Positions 8,709 through 16,209 of a stretch of 64,000 nt of DNA are shown here, one piece after another; positions within the stretch are counted from its first letter, which is position 1, and the number at the start of each line of letters is the position of its first letter. The stretch comes from Marivivens donghaensis (GTDB lineage Bacteria > Pseudomonadota > Alphaproteobacteria > Rhodobacterales > Rhodobacteraceae). The stretch covers positions 124,001 to 188,000 of the forward strand of contig NZ_JAATOP010000001.1 in the NCBI RefSeq assembly GCF_011806565.1, in the 5' to 3' direction. A program made the position numbers and the translations under genes. The notes under the pieces were generated by a model, which made no database searches, was not told the origin of the DNA, and worked only from the letters and a program-made list of their open reading frames with translations.

Positions 8709-9490
8709 CGCCGAGCAAAACCATAGCAGGCCAAAGATGGCAGGGCGCGTTGCAGGACATGCAGCGCGCTTTGCCCGAAGAAGCGCCCGTGGCCATCGTG
8801 TTCAACGGCACCACCCAAGCCGTGATGATGGCGACCCCTGACAAGCTGGAGGCTTTCGGGACCGGCTTTGCACTGACCGAAGGCACGGTGAAATCCGCCG
8901 GTCAAATCGAAAGCCTTGAGGTCATCGAGCACGCGCAGGGCTACGAGGTCCGCATGTGGATCACCGACGACGCAGCCAAGCGGATGGAAGACCGCCGCCG
9001 CTCGATGCTCGGTCCGGTGGGCTGCGGGCTGTGCGGCATCGACAGTCTGGAGCAGGCGCTCCGCGAGTTGACAACTGTCAAAAATAACAAAGTGTTAACA
9101 GCGGAGGAGGTCAATCGCGCAACCGAAGAACTCCGCAAACACCAGCCGCTCCACGATGAAACCCGCGCGGTTCATGCTGCCGGTTTCTGGCGCGATGGTA
9201 TCGTTGCCGTGTGCGAGGACGTGGGCCGCCACAACGCGCTCGACAAACTCATCGGGACGCTGATCCAACAGGGCATCGACCCTGCGGATGGCGCGATTGT
9301 CCTGACCTCCCGCGTGTCGGTCGATATGGTCCAGAAGACCGTGATCGCAGGCGCGCCGATCCTGATTGCCGTTTCCGCCCCGACCGCCCACGCGGTGCGC
9401 GTCGCGGACCACGCCAACCTGACTGTCGTTGCGCTCGCGCGCGGGGACGGTTTCGACGTTTACACCCATCCCGAACGGATAACCGCATGA
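8705..9490 (+). CDS. fdhD: Formate dehydrogenase sulfurtransferase FdhD (FdsC)
   Basis: 261 residues, starting at a GTG that overlaps the fdsA stop (GTGA). The conserved GPVGCGLCG carries the redox-active Cys107 and Cys110, which in this family relay sulfur from IscS-type desulfurases to the Mo-bisPGD cofactor of formate dehydrogenase. Position between fdsA and fdsD matches the FdsC place in known fdsGBACD operons. Cytoplasmic maturation factor specific to the upstream enzyme by context. Confidence 0.95.
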   Translation: MTPSKTIAGQRWQGALQDMQRALPEEAPVAIVFNGTTQAVMMATPDKLEAFGTGFALTEGTVKSAGQIESLEVIEHAQGYEVRMWITDDAAKRMEDRRRSMLGPVGCGLCGIDSLEQALRELTTVKNNKVLTAEEVNRATEELRKHQPLHDETRAVHAAGFWRDGIVAVCEDVGRHNALDKLIGTLIQQGIDPADGAIVLTSRVSVDMVQKTVIAGAPILIAVSAPTAHAVRVADHANLTVVALARGDGFDVYTHPERITA

Positions 9491-9702
9491 AAACCGAAAA
9501 GATGGTCTACATGGCGAACCAGATCGCCACGTTCTTTTCCTCGCAGCCGACGGACGAAAAAGCCGAAGGCGTCGCGGCGCACATCAATGATTTCTGGGAG
9601 CCGCGGATGCGCGAGCAACTGTTGGCCCATTGCGAGGCAGGCGGCGAGGGCCTTTCGGACCTCGCGCTTGATGCCTGCAAACTGGTGAAGCAGCCCGCTT
9701 AA
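9487..9702 (+). CDS. fdsD: Formate dehydrogenase delta subunit
   Basis: 71 residues starting MKTEKMVYMANQIATFF at an ATG that overlaps the fdhD stop. The sequence matches the small FdsD family: a MANQIA motif near the N-terminus and a conserved HINDFWEPRMR segment. It is found with fdsGBA and is needed for a stable or active complex in studied relatives; its exact role is unclear. Last gene of the operon. Its stop overlaps the convergent hupT-hypE chimera by 4 bp. Confidence 0.92.
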   Translation: MKTEKMVYMANQIATFFSSQPTDEKAEGVAAHINDFWEPRMREQLLAHCEAGGEGLSDLALDACKLVKQPA

Positions 9703-11144
9703 CAGATCCGCGGGAGCTGCTCGCCCACGAGCATGTCGACAATGCGGCTGCCGCCGAACGCGGTGCGCATGGTGACGAGTGGATTACCCGCCTTGGCCCG
9801 CCCGATGATGCGGGCGTCTTTGCCGGTGTCGACCGATTGCATGGCCGCGAGCGCGGCGTCCGCGTGTTCTTCGGGAACGAACAGCACCAGCGTGCCTTCG
9901 TTCGCGAGGTAGAGCGGATCGAGGCCGAGGATTTCGCAGGTGCCTTTGCCGACGGGCTTGGTGGTGAAAAAGGGATCGAAGATCGACTGCGCGATGTCGT
10001 CAGAAATGCCCGTGCCGTTGTCGGCGACTTCGATGAAGGCCATGTCCTCTGCCTCTCCGATGCGGATGATGACTTCGGGCACGGCGGTGTTTTCGACGGC
10101 GTCCAGCGCGTTCTGGACGAGGTTCATGATGACCTGCTGGATGTGGCCGTTGCGCCCGTGGGCAATCAGCGACAGCGGGGCTTCCGTACGGATGGGGGCT
10201 TCTTTCTTGGTGCCGCGGGCGACCCAGTGGGTGGCGACGCGGGTGGTTTCCACCAGATCGAAATCGGCCATTTCGCCCGTGCCGTCCGACGACAGGCGGC
10301 GCAGATCCTCGACGATATCGCGGACACGTTCGGCACCGTCGCGGGCGCCGTCGATCGCCATGCGCATGTTCGACAATTCGCGGTCGAGGCGCAGGTCTTT
10401 CCGCAGCGCGATCAGGTCGTCGCGGCTCGCGCCGGCCTGAACCTGTTCAAAGTAGGTTACGAAGCGGCCCACGTATTTTTCGAGCGCGTGGGTGTTGGCG
10501 TAGACGAAGGAAATCGGGTTGTTCAGTTCGTGCGCAACGCCTGCGAGGAGGCGACCAAGGGAGGCCAGCTTTTCATTGCGGACGAGGTGGCTCTGCGCTT
10601 CTTGCAGCGCCTGATGGCTCTCTTCGAGTTCGGAATAAGCGCGGCGCAGCTCGCCCACAGGGCGGCCGATGAGCACTGCGCCGACGGACTTACCGCGCTC
10701 GCCGAGGCGGGGCGCGAGGGACACGTCGAACGGCTCCGCGCCGCTGGCGGTGTCGAGTTCGACTTCTAGCCGCATCGGGCGGCGGGTTGTGATGACCTGA
10801 TCGAGGGCGGTGTTGAGTGTGCCGTAAGCCTCCTCGCCCGTGATGGCAGAAAGGGGCTGGCCCGTCACCGTCGCAGGATCGCGGCCAAGCTGCGCGGCGA
10901 AAGAACCCGCCGCCTGTTCGATCATCCCGTCACGGCTAACGACAATCAGAACGTCCGAGACCGAAGCCATGACGGACGACATGAAGCCGCGCATCTCATC
11001 GAGCTCGGCGTTCCGTTGCTCAAGCTGGCTTTGGTATTCGACAAGCTCGTTGTAGGTCTGGTCCATCGCCTTGAGCACATCGACCCTCGCCTCGTCCGAG
11101 ACGTTCGCCGCGAGGCTGTCGGTATTTGCGATGGTGTTGGTCAC
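9699..11144 (-). CDS. Chimeric HupT/HoxJ-type histidine kinase fused to the HypE C-terminus (deletion remnant)
   Basis: A continuous 481-codon frame made of two unrelated parts. Residues 1-402 are a hydrogenase-sensor kinase: coiled coil with YNELVEYQSQLEQRNAEL, PAS domain, GRPVGELRRAY linker, phosphoacceptor His205 in AGVAHELNNP, N box, G1 box (DNGTGI) and F box (PFFTTKPVGKG). At the point where the G2 box GTGLGL should follow, it switches to CEILGLDPLYLANEG and runs to GEQLPRIC, the last 79 residues of HypE with its terminal Cys. The junction lies near 9938-9941. The kinase lacks the ATP-lid glycines and HypE lacks its catalytic core, so neither function should survive. No other hydrogenase gene is in the window. 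Confidence 0.85.
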   Translation of the reverse strand: MTNTIANTDSLAANVSDEARVDVLKAMDQTYNELVEYQSQLEQRNAELDEMRGFMSSVMASVSDVLIVVSRDGMIEQAAGSFAAQLGRDPATVTGQPLSAITGEEAYGTLNTALDQVITTRRPMRLEVELDTASGAEPFDVSLAPRLGERGKSVGAVLIGRPVGELRRAYSELEESHQALQEAQSHLVRNEKLASLGRLLAGVAHELNNPISFVYANTHALEKYVGRFVTYFEQVQAGASRDDLIALRKDLRLDRELSNMRMAIDGARDGAERVRDIVEDLRRLSSDGTGEMADFDLVETTRVATHWVARGTKKEAPIRTEAPLSLIAHGRNGHIQQVIMNLVQNALDAVENTAVPEVIIRIGEAEDMAFIEVADNGTGISDDIAQSIFDPFFTTKPVGKGTCEILGLDPLYLANEGTLVLFVPEEHADAALAAMQSVDTGKDARIIGRAKAGNPLVTMRTAFGGSRIVDMLVGEQLPRIC

Positions 11145-11209
11145 GCGGCTCTCCCCTTGGGTGAGAGATTATCCATTTCGCGCCCCGCGTCAAAGCGCCT
11201 CCTGTCACG

Positions 11210-11255
11210 AAAAACGGCGCTGCCGCATGGGGATGTCCCCGTTTTGGCAGCGCCG
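11210..11255 (-). terminator. Intrinsic terminator downstream of mipZ
   Basis: Read on the minus strand, CGGCGCTGCC pairs with GGCAGCGCCG (10 bp) across a 21-nt loop that itself contains GGGGA/TCCCC, followed by TTTTT. It ends the mipZ transcript before the chimera. Confidence 0.85.
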
Positions 11256-11289
11256 TATGCAATCGGCTGGATGGCTGGAAGGCCGGTGA

Positions 11290-12099
11290 TCAGAAGTCCG
11301 GCGTGACGCCCGGCAGATCAAGCGCCTTCACCAGATCGCGCAGCTCCTGACGGGCAGCGACGTTGGAGATGTTCAGCTGGGTGACGCCGATGTCGCGCAG
11401 GTCGAGCAGGGTCAGGCCGCGCGGGAAAAGTTCGCGGAAAATAACACGTTCGTTGAAGCCCGGCGCGGTACGGAAACCGATGCGGCGGGACAGTTTGTCG
11501 AGCGCGTTTTCCATCTTTTGCTTGTTGACCATCGCCTGCGCACCCATGCGGTTGCGGACGACGAGCCAGTCGATCGGCTTCAGTCCGGCTTGCGCGCGAA
11601 GCTGGCGGGCGCTCCACACCATTTCGGAATAGACGGAAGGGCCGGTGATGTTTTCACCGTCGCTGTCGATATGTGCGAGGAGGTCGAAGTCGACGAAGCT
11701 GTCGTTCAGCGGGGTGATCAGCGTGTCGGCGAGCGAGTGGGCGACCTGCGAAAGGCGAGTGTGCGATCCGGGGCAGTCGATCAGAACGAATTCGTTCTCG
11801 GACTCCATCTTGCTGACGGCGTTCGACAGGCGCTGGTCGAATGCGTTTTCGCCGGGCTTGAGGGCTTCCTGATCGACCTCGGGCAGTTCGTAGTAGTTCG
11901 GGGTGGCAAGATCGATGCCTTCGCTCGCGCAGAATTCCTTGCGGTTCAGCAGGTAGCGGCCGAGTGATTTCTGACGCAGGTCGAGGTCGATAACGCCGAT
12001 AGAGTGACCCATGCGGGCCAGCGCGGTTGCAACATGCATCGACACCGTCGACTTGCCTGCACCGCCTTTTTCGTTCCCGACAACAATAATATGCGCCAC
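11290..12099 (-). CDS. mipZ: Division-plane positioning ATPase MipZ
   Basis: 269 residues of the ParA/MinD superfamily with a deviant Walker A, NEKGGAGKS, at residues 9-17, the DLDLRQKSL segment after strand 2, and VLIDCPGSHTRL as Walker B region. This matches MipZ, which forms a ParB-anchored gradient and inhibits FtsZ polymerisation away from midcell in alphaproteobacteria. I choose the GTG at 12099 (VAHIIVVGN) because a purine-rich GGGGAAAG lies just upstream; the longer frame adds 30 unconserved residues. Monocistronic, divergent from the RNA helicase. Confidence 0.9.
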   Translation of the reverse strand: MAHIIVVGNEKGGAGKSTVSMHVATALARMGHSIGVIDLDLRQKSLGRYLLNRKEFCASEGIDLATPNYYELPEVDQEALKPGENAFDQRLSNAVSKMESENEFVLIDCPGSHTRLSQVAHSLADTLITPLNDSFVDFDLLAHIDSDGENITGPSVYSEMVWSARQLRAQAGLKPIDWLVVRNRMGAQAMVNKQKMENALDKLSRRIGFRTAPGFNERVIFRELFPRGLTLLDLRDIGVTQLNISNVAARQELRDLVKALDLPGVTPDF

Positions 12100-12312
12100 G
12101 TTCTTTCCCCGCGTAGTTTGCTTGGCTCCGGTTATACGATCACGCGGAAGAGAGGAAAAGGTAAAGCGGATAGTGTGCTTAATCTTCATTCACTTGACAT
12201 TTGTCTGATGAATCCGCATGTGACGCCTATCGGTATCCGTCACCTGTGGCGTGAGCAGCGCGTCGATAAGACAGACGCAAGGGGATACCACGAAAACTTC
12301 GGACCCACATTC

Positions 12313-12370
12313 ACGCAGGGGGCCGTGGCGTAACGGCAGTCTGGCATGCGGCCAGATCGCGAGTCTGCGT
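12313..12370 (+). promoter_or_regulatory. Structured leader of the DEAD-box helicase gene
   Basis: ACGCAG (12313-12318) can pair with CTGCGT (12365-12370), enclosing a perfect hairpin TCTGGC-ATGCG-GCCAGA (12340-12356). It lies 65-120 nt upstream of the helicase start. Leaders of cold-inducible DEAD-box genes are often structured; whether this one is regulatory is unknown. Confidence 0.3.
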
Positions 12371-12435
12371 CACCACCTGTAGGATGGCTTCGGCGTCCTG
12401 AGGGAGCCCGTGTGTTGCGGGCGGAAAGATATTCT

Positions 12436-13785
12436 ATGACTTTTGAAGAATTCGGGCTTCAGGCCCGTCTGCTGGAAAACCTTGCCGAAAACGGCATCAC
12501 CACTCCGACCCCGATCCAGGAAAAAGCGATCCCGCTGGCCATGGAAGGCCATGACGTGATGGGTCTGGCACAAACCGGCACCGGCAAAACCGCGGCTTTC
12601 GGTCTGCCGATCCTGCACGCGATGATGAAGGATGGTCGCCGCGTTGAATCCAAAGTGGTGCGGACGCTGATCCTTGCTCCGACCCGCGAACTGGCAAAGC
12701 AGATTTTCGAGAACCTGCAAAACTTCTGCGCTGGCACCCACCTAAAGATGGCTCTGGTCACCGGCGGTGCGGGTATCGTCGGCCAGATGCGCAAGCTCGA
12801 AAAGGGCGTGTCGGTTCTGGTGGCAACGCCGGGCCGTCTGCTCGATCTGATCGACCGCAATGCTCTGCGCCTCGACGCGACCGAGTTCCTCGTCCTCGAC
12901 GAAGCGGACCAGATGCTCGACCTTGGCTTTATCCACCAGCTGCGCCGCATCGCGACCCTGCTGCCGCATGGCCGTCAGACCATGCTGTTCTCGGCCACCA
13001 TGCCCAAGCAGATGGAAGAGATCGCTGCCAGCTACCTCAACAAGCCGCAGCGCGTTCAGGTAAACCCTCCGGGTCAGACCGCCGACAAGATCGAGCAGTC
13101 GATCCACTACGTCGGCAAAGCTGCCAAGTTCGACCTGCTGGTCGAGCTGCTGGACCAGCACCGCGACGACCGTGCGCTCGTTTTCGGCCGCACCAAGTGG
13201 GGCATGGAAAAGCTGGCCCGTTCGCTGGAAGCCAAGGGCTTTGGCGTCGCTGCGATCCACGGCAACAAGAGCCAAGGCCAGCGTGACCGCGCGATTGCCG
13301 ACTTCAAAGCGGGCAAGACCCGGGTTCTAGTTGCGACCGACGTTGCTGCGCGCGGCATCGACATTCCGGATGTGCGCTACGTCTACAACTATGAACTGCC
13401 GAACGTGCCGGACCAGTATGTCCACCGCATCGGCCGTACCGCGCGTGCGGGCAACGACGGTAAGGCCGTAGCGTTCTGCGCACCGGACGAAATGGGCGAT
13501 CTGCGCGACATCCAGAAGACCATCAAGAGCGAGATCCCCGTGGCTTCGGGTCGTCCGTGGGAAAAGAGCGAAGAGAAAGCAGCCGAGCCGCAGCAGCGCA
13601 ACAAGCGTGGCGGTGGCGGCGGTCAGCGTCGTGGTGGTCAGAAAGCTGGCGGCGCACCGAAGCAAGGCGGCAAGCCGCAGCACCGCGGTGGCGCAGGTAA
13701 GCCCGCCCAGCGCCGTGCAGGTGGCAATCCCAACGCTGCATCGAAGGGTGGCGCTGCGTCGCCGCGTCGCCGCAAGGCCAACTAA
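12436..13785 (+). CDS. DEAD-box ATP-dependent RNA helicase, RhlE-like
   Basis: 449 residues. Q motif around FGLQARLL...TPIQEKAIPL, motif I AQTGTGKT, Ia PTREL, II DEAD, III SAT, V TDVAARGIDIP and VI HRIGRTARAG, then a basic Gly/Arg-rich tail (about the last 80 residues, many GG, RR and KGG repeats) that probably binds RNA. The length and tail suit RhlE-type helicases active in ribosome assembly or RNA decay at low temperature. The ATG at 12436 (MTFEEFG) is the family-conserved start, though its ribosome binding site (GGAAAGAT) is weak. A strong hairpin follows the stop. Confidence 0.93.
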   Translation: MTFEEFGLQARLLENLAENGITTPTPIQEKAIPLAMEGHDVMGLAQTGTGKTAAFGLPILHAMMKDGRRVESKVVRTLILAPTRELAKQIFENLQNFCAGTHLKMALVTGGAGIVGQMRKLEKGVSVLVATPGRLLDLIDRNALRLDATEFLVLDEADQMLDLGFIHQLRRIATLLPHGRQTMLFSATMPKQMEEIAASYLNKPQRVQVNPPGQTADKIEQSIHYVGKAAKFDLLVELLDQHRDDRALVFGRTKWGMEKLARSLEAKGFGVAAIHGNKSQGQRDRAIADFKAGKTRVLVATDVAARGIDIPDVRYVYNYELPNVPDQYVHRIGRTARAGNDGKAVAFCAPDEMGDLRDIQKTIKSEIPVASGRPWEKSEEKAAEPQQRNKRGGGGGQRRGGQKAGGAPKQGGKPQHRGGAGKPAQRRAGGNPNAASKGGAASPRRRKAN

Positions 13786-13797
13786 GACGATACTGAC

Positions 13798-13823
13798 GAC
13801 AGGTGCCGTAATTGGCACCTGTC
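13798..13823 (+). terminator. Hairpin downstream of the helicase gene
   Basis: GACAGGTGCC, loop GTAATT, GGCACCTGTC: a perfect 10-bp stem 13 nt after the stop codon. There is no T tract, so it may act as a 3'-end stabiliser or a weak terminator. Confidence 0.6.
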
Positions 13824-14284
13824 ATCCGGTTCCCGAGCGCGGAACGAATTTCCTGACAAGTTGCAACATTTCGCCACTCCTTTTGCGGGTGATCGGCGGA
13901 GCTTGGCCATTCCCTCGATCACAGCTGCGTTTTTCCGCAGAAAACCTGATCGAATTGCGTTGGCCGCGCGTTAGCTCTCTGCACGACACAGTTACAGCCG
14001 CGCAACACCCCGCTACCGATTGATCGGCGCAGGGAACGCACGGCGAAAGTTGCGACCAGTCGACAGGTCGCATGGTGTGGCCCGGTGTATGGCGGAGCGC
14101 ATGACGCATTTGCCGGGTCACGCCGTCCTCTAAGGAAGAGGGGAGGAGGTCGGGTCAGCGGCGGGATGGCTGCTGACTTGGATGGTTCGGTCTCACACAC
14201 GCCGAACCCAACTGTGGGTGGGCCGGGTGCCTAATCCCGTGGACTGGCATCCGCCCGCCTGCTTTTTGCAGAGCATACCGCCCA
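13824..14284. other. Long intergenic region with several hairpins; possible unrecognised ncRNA
   Basis: About 460 bp with no credible protein gene. Three strong hairpins occur in a row on the plus strand: TGCGACC/GGTCGCA near 14050-14071, GTCAGCGGC/GCTGCTGAC near 14155-14180, and GGTTCGG/CCGAACC near 14184-14209. A bidirectional terminator follows at 14285-14316. I looked for SRP RNA (GGAAGGAAGCAGCC), RNase P RNA (GAGGAAAGTCCGGGC) and tmRNA tag or acceptor signatures and found none. A 6S-like or other small RNA is possible but not shown. Confidence 0.3.
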
Positions 14285-14316
14285 AAGAAAAACGCCGCCC
14301 CGAGGGACGGCGTTTT
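14285..14316 (-). terminator. Terminator of rpmE, symmetric enough to work both ways
   Basis: AAAACGCCG and CGGCGTTTT form a 9-bp stem around a 10-nt loop. On the minus strand a T-rich run follows, 22 nt beyond the rpmE stop. On the plus strand TTTTCTGTTT follows, so it could also end a transcript from the preceding intergenic region. Confidence 0.85.
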
Positions 14317-14337
14317 CTGTTTCCGCTTGGAAAGGGA

Positions 14338-14559
14338 TTAGAAGCCCAGACCTGCGTACTTGTTCTTGAACTTCGAAACGCGGCCGCCGGTGTCCAGCAG
14401 GCGCGAGGTGCCGCCGGTCCATGCCGGGTGTACCGAGGGGTCGACGTCGAGCGACATCTGGTCGCCTTCTTTGCCCCAGGTCGAGCGCATCTTTACGATG
14501 GTGCCGTCGACCAGTTTAACGTCGATGAAGTGGTATTCGGGGTGAATATCTTTACGCAT
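14338..14559 (-). CDS. rpmE: Large ribosomal subunit protein bL31
   Basis: 73 residues, starting [16 protein letters not shown]. Conserved MRKDIHP start, RSTWG segment, HPAWTG and [13 protein letters not shown] near the C-terminus. The four zinc-binding cysteines of the classical E. coli-type L31 are absent (their place reads KLVDG and DVDPSVHP), so this is a zinc-free form. It sits 12 nt after rplS and is followed by a strong terminator, so it is the end of that transcript. Confidence 0.95.
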   Translation of the reverse strand: MRKDIHPEYHFIDVKLVDGTIVKMRSTWGKEGDQMSLDVDPSVHPAWTGGTSRLLDTGGRVSKFKNKYAGLGF

Positions 14560-14571
14560 CTCGAGCTATCC

Positions 14572-14949
14572 TTACTTCTCAGCCAGCGGCTTGTAGTTGG
14601 TGACCTCAGCGATACGAGCCGACTTACCGCGGCGGGTGCGGAGGTAGTACAGCTTGCTGCGGCGGACTTTACCGCGACGTACAACTTCGATGCTGTCGAT
14701 GTTGGTCGAGAACAGCGGGAACACACGCTCCACGCCTTCGCCGAACGAGATTTTGCGAACGGTGAACGAGCCGGCAATGCCTTTGCCGTTCTTGCGGCTG
14801 ATGCATACGCCTTCGTACATCTGTACGCGGGTACGCGAGCCTTCGGTCACCTTGTAGCCGACGCGAATGGTGTCACCGGCTTTGAAATCGGGAATTTCCT
14901 TCCCGAGCGAGGCGATTTGTTCTGCCTCGATCTGTGCGATCAGATTCAT
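14572..14949 (-). CDS. rplS: Large ribosomal subunit protein bL19
   Basis: 125 residues. Typical L19 features are [23 protein letters not shown] near the N-terminal third (SH3-like fold), [13 protein letters not shown], and the basic [14 protein letters not shown] segment. It lies at the 30S-50S interface. Part of the usual rpsP-rimM-trmD-rplS order, but here more than 1.2 kb separates it from trmD because two opposite-strand genes are inserted. It must therefore have its own promoter in the 14950-15290 region. Confidence 0.97.
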   Translation of the reverse strand: MNLIAQIEAEQIASLGKEIPDFKAGDTIRVGYKVTEGSRTRVQMYEGVCISRKNGKGIAGSFTVRKISFGEGVERVFPLFSTNIDSIEVVRRGKVRRSKLYYLRTRRGKSARIAEVTNYKPLAEK

Positions 14950-15291
14950 CTGATGCTCCTATCTGCTTGTGGTTATTCCACAAAGGTTGCTTGCGCCCTC
15001 AGAGCTCTTGGCCTTCAACCGGGTCCGCTGGGTTCCCATTCGGGAGCGCCCGCCAGAGTTCAGTGCGACTTTACTTGGTGCCACCTTGCCTGCCCTTGTC
15101 CCCCCGAAGAAAGAGGGATGCGGCAATACAAAACGGGCCTAGCGGAATCACAGATCCCCTAGACAGTCGCGCGTATAGGCCAAAGGGGGGCGGGGGGCAA
15201 GAAGGTATCATACATTGGCATGACACCTTGCGCGAGAGTTGGGATGCGCTATTCTTGCTGGAGAAGAAGTTGGTAAATCCTCGGCATTTAT
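14950..15291. other. Divergent intergenic region between rplS and an accessory gene pair
   Basis: About 340 bp. Its left part must hold the rplS promoter and leader. Its right part contains an imperfect inverted repeat, AAGGTATCAT and ATGACACCTT (15202-15211 and 15220-15229, one mismatch, 8-bp spacer), about 65 bp upstream of the first accessory gene. A GGAGAAGAAG run at 15259-15268 precedes that gene. No ORF of note. Confidence 0.4.
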
Positions 15292-15771
15292 TTGAAAACG
15301 CAGCGCGCAACTCAATTCAGAGACTTTATCATTGTGCTGGTCGGTGCCGCTGGCGTGGTTGGGTTCCTCTTGTATTTATTGTCATTAGTAGTCGATGAAA
15401 CTTGGTGGGAGCGAAACACGCTTTTGGTGGGGACGCACGGGTTTTATTTGTTTCTACTGCCACCATTGCTATGGGCGTTTCGCTTTCGTCATCAGGATGG
15501 ATTTCAGTCGCCAACAGTTCGGAAAATATTAGACAACGGTCTAATTTTGGTGGAGCCCTGCGACTGGCTCGGTCATGGTATTGGGGTGTCTATTTTCCGA
15601 GCGAGCGATGACTTGGAAATATTTGTCGGATGTGCGCGAGTGATGAACATTCAAACAAATAGAATAGTTCAACTTCGTTTGACCTCCGCTGAAGATGATG
15701 AAGTTAGTACTATAAAAGAAATGGCAGATTTTCGAAAAGACCTAGTGATCAAGCCCGGGCACATGACATGA
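15292..15771 (+). CDS. Unknown membrane protein with C-terminal beta-rich domain
   Basis: About 159 residues. Two hydrophobic segments (about residues 12-33 and 46-63) are followed by a soluble domain with the pattern LILVEPCDWLGHG...VGCARVMNIQTNRIVQL. I do not recognise the family. The start is uncertain: TTG at 15292, with ATT/ATC codons upstream at better distance from GGAGAAG. Base use is visibly AT-richer than the flanking ribosomal genes. The stop overlaps the next gene in ATGA, so the pair is one unit. Its soluble part has the same alternation (hydrophobic strand, Gly turn, GxAxV, IQ or VQ) as the next protein, hinting at a related fold. Confidence 0.6.
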   Translation: MKTQRATQFRDFIIVLVGAAGVVGFLLYLLSLVVDETWWERNTLLVGTHGFYLFLLPPLLWAFRFRHQDGFQSPTVRKILDNGLILVEPCDWLGHGIGVSIFRASDDLEIFVGCARVMNIQTNRIVQLRLTSAEDDEVSTIKEMADFRKDLVIKPGHMT

Positions 15772-16166
15772 CTGATAAAACTAAGAATCGTGCAACTGTG
15801 TCGCACGTGCCGGATGATTACCGCGCTGTGATTAACCGAGGAAGTCTCCATGGCGTTAAAGCAGGTGATGTCTACTTAATCTATTCGATAGGACCCGAAT
15901 TGTTTGATCCTGACACAAATGAATCGCTTGGTCGTTTGGAAGAGGTGCGTGGGCGAGCCAAAGTAACTCATGTTCAAGAAAAGATCGCGACGCTTCGTTC
16001 GATCGAGTTTGAGGAAACCCACGGGAGCCGAAAGATCATTCGCCGTGACAGTGGGATCGCTATGTTTGGGCAGCAGCGTGAAGAAATTGAAGAAGGAGCG
16101 AAGAGAGTTAACCTATCGTTAGATGCGGAAGTTGGCGATCAAGCTAAACTACTAAGTTCTGCTTGA
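15768..16166 (+). CDS. Unknown protein with a FlgT-C-like beta-barrel pattern
   Basis: 132 residues. The segment VINRGSLHGVKAGDVYLIY, followed by DPDTNESLGRLEEVRG and AKVTHVQEKIATL, resembles the C-terminal domain pattern of FlgT and related small beta-barrels (GSxxGVKxGDxxxVY...G). No signal peptide or membrane segment is seen. It overlaps the upstream membrane-protein gene by 4 bp, so the two products probably act together. AT-richer than the neighbours and inserted on the opposite strand inside the rplS/trmD neighbourhood, so probably acquired. Function unknown. Confidence 0.65.
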   Translation: MTDKTKNRATVSHVPDDYRAVINRGSLHGVKAGDVYLIYSIGPELFDPDTNESLGRLEEVRGRAKVTHVQEKIATLRSIEFEETHGSRKIIRRDSGIAMFGQQREEIEEGAKRVNLSLDAEVGDQAKLLSSA

Positions 16167-16209
16167 CAGCAAGCGGCACTGGTTTCCATTTCTGAAATTT
16201 AAGGTACAC

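Noticed and set aside
12313-12370. A tRNA gene near the helicase leader
   Set aside because: The hairpins do not form a cloverleaf, and the TPsiC and anticodon arms are missing.
13824-14284. SRP RNA, RNase P RNA, tmRNA or 6S RNA
   Set aside because: None of the diagnostic core sequences of the first three is present; 6S RNA cannot be judged without a covariance search.
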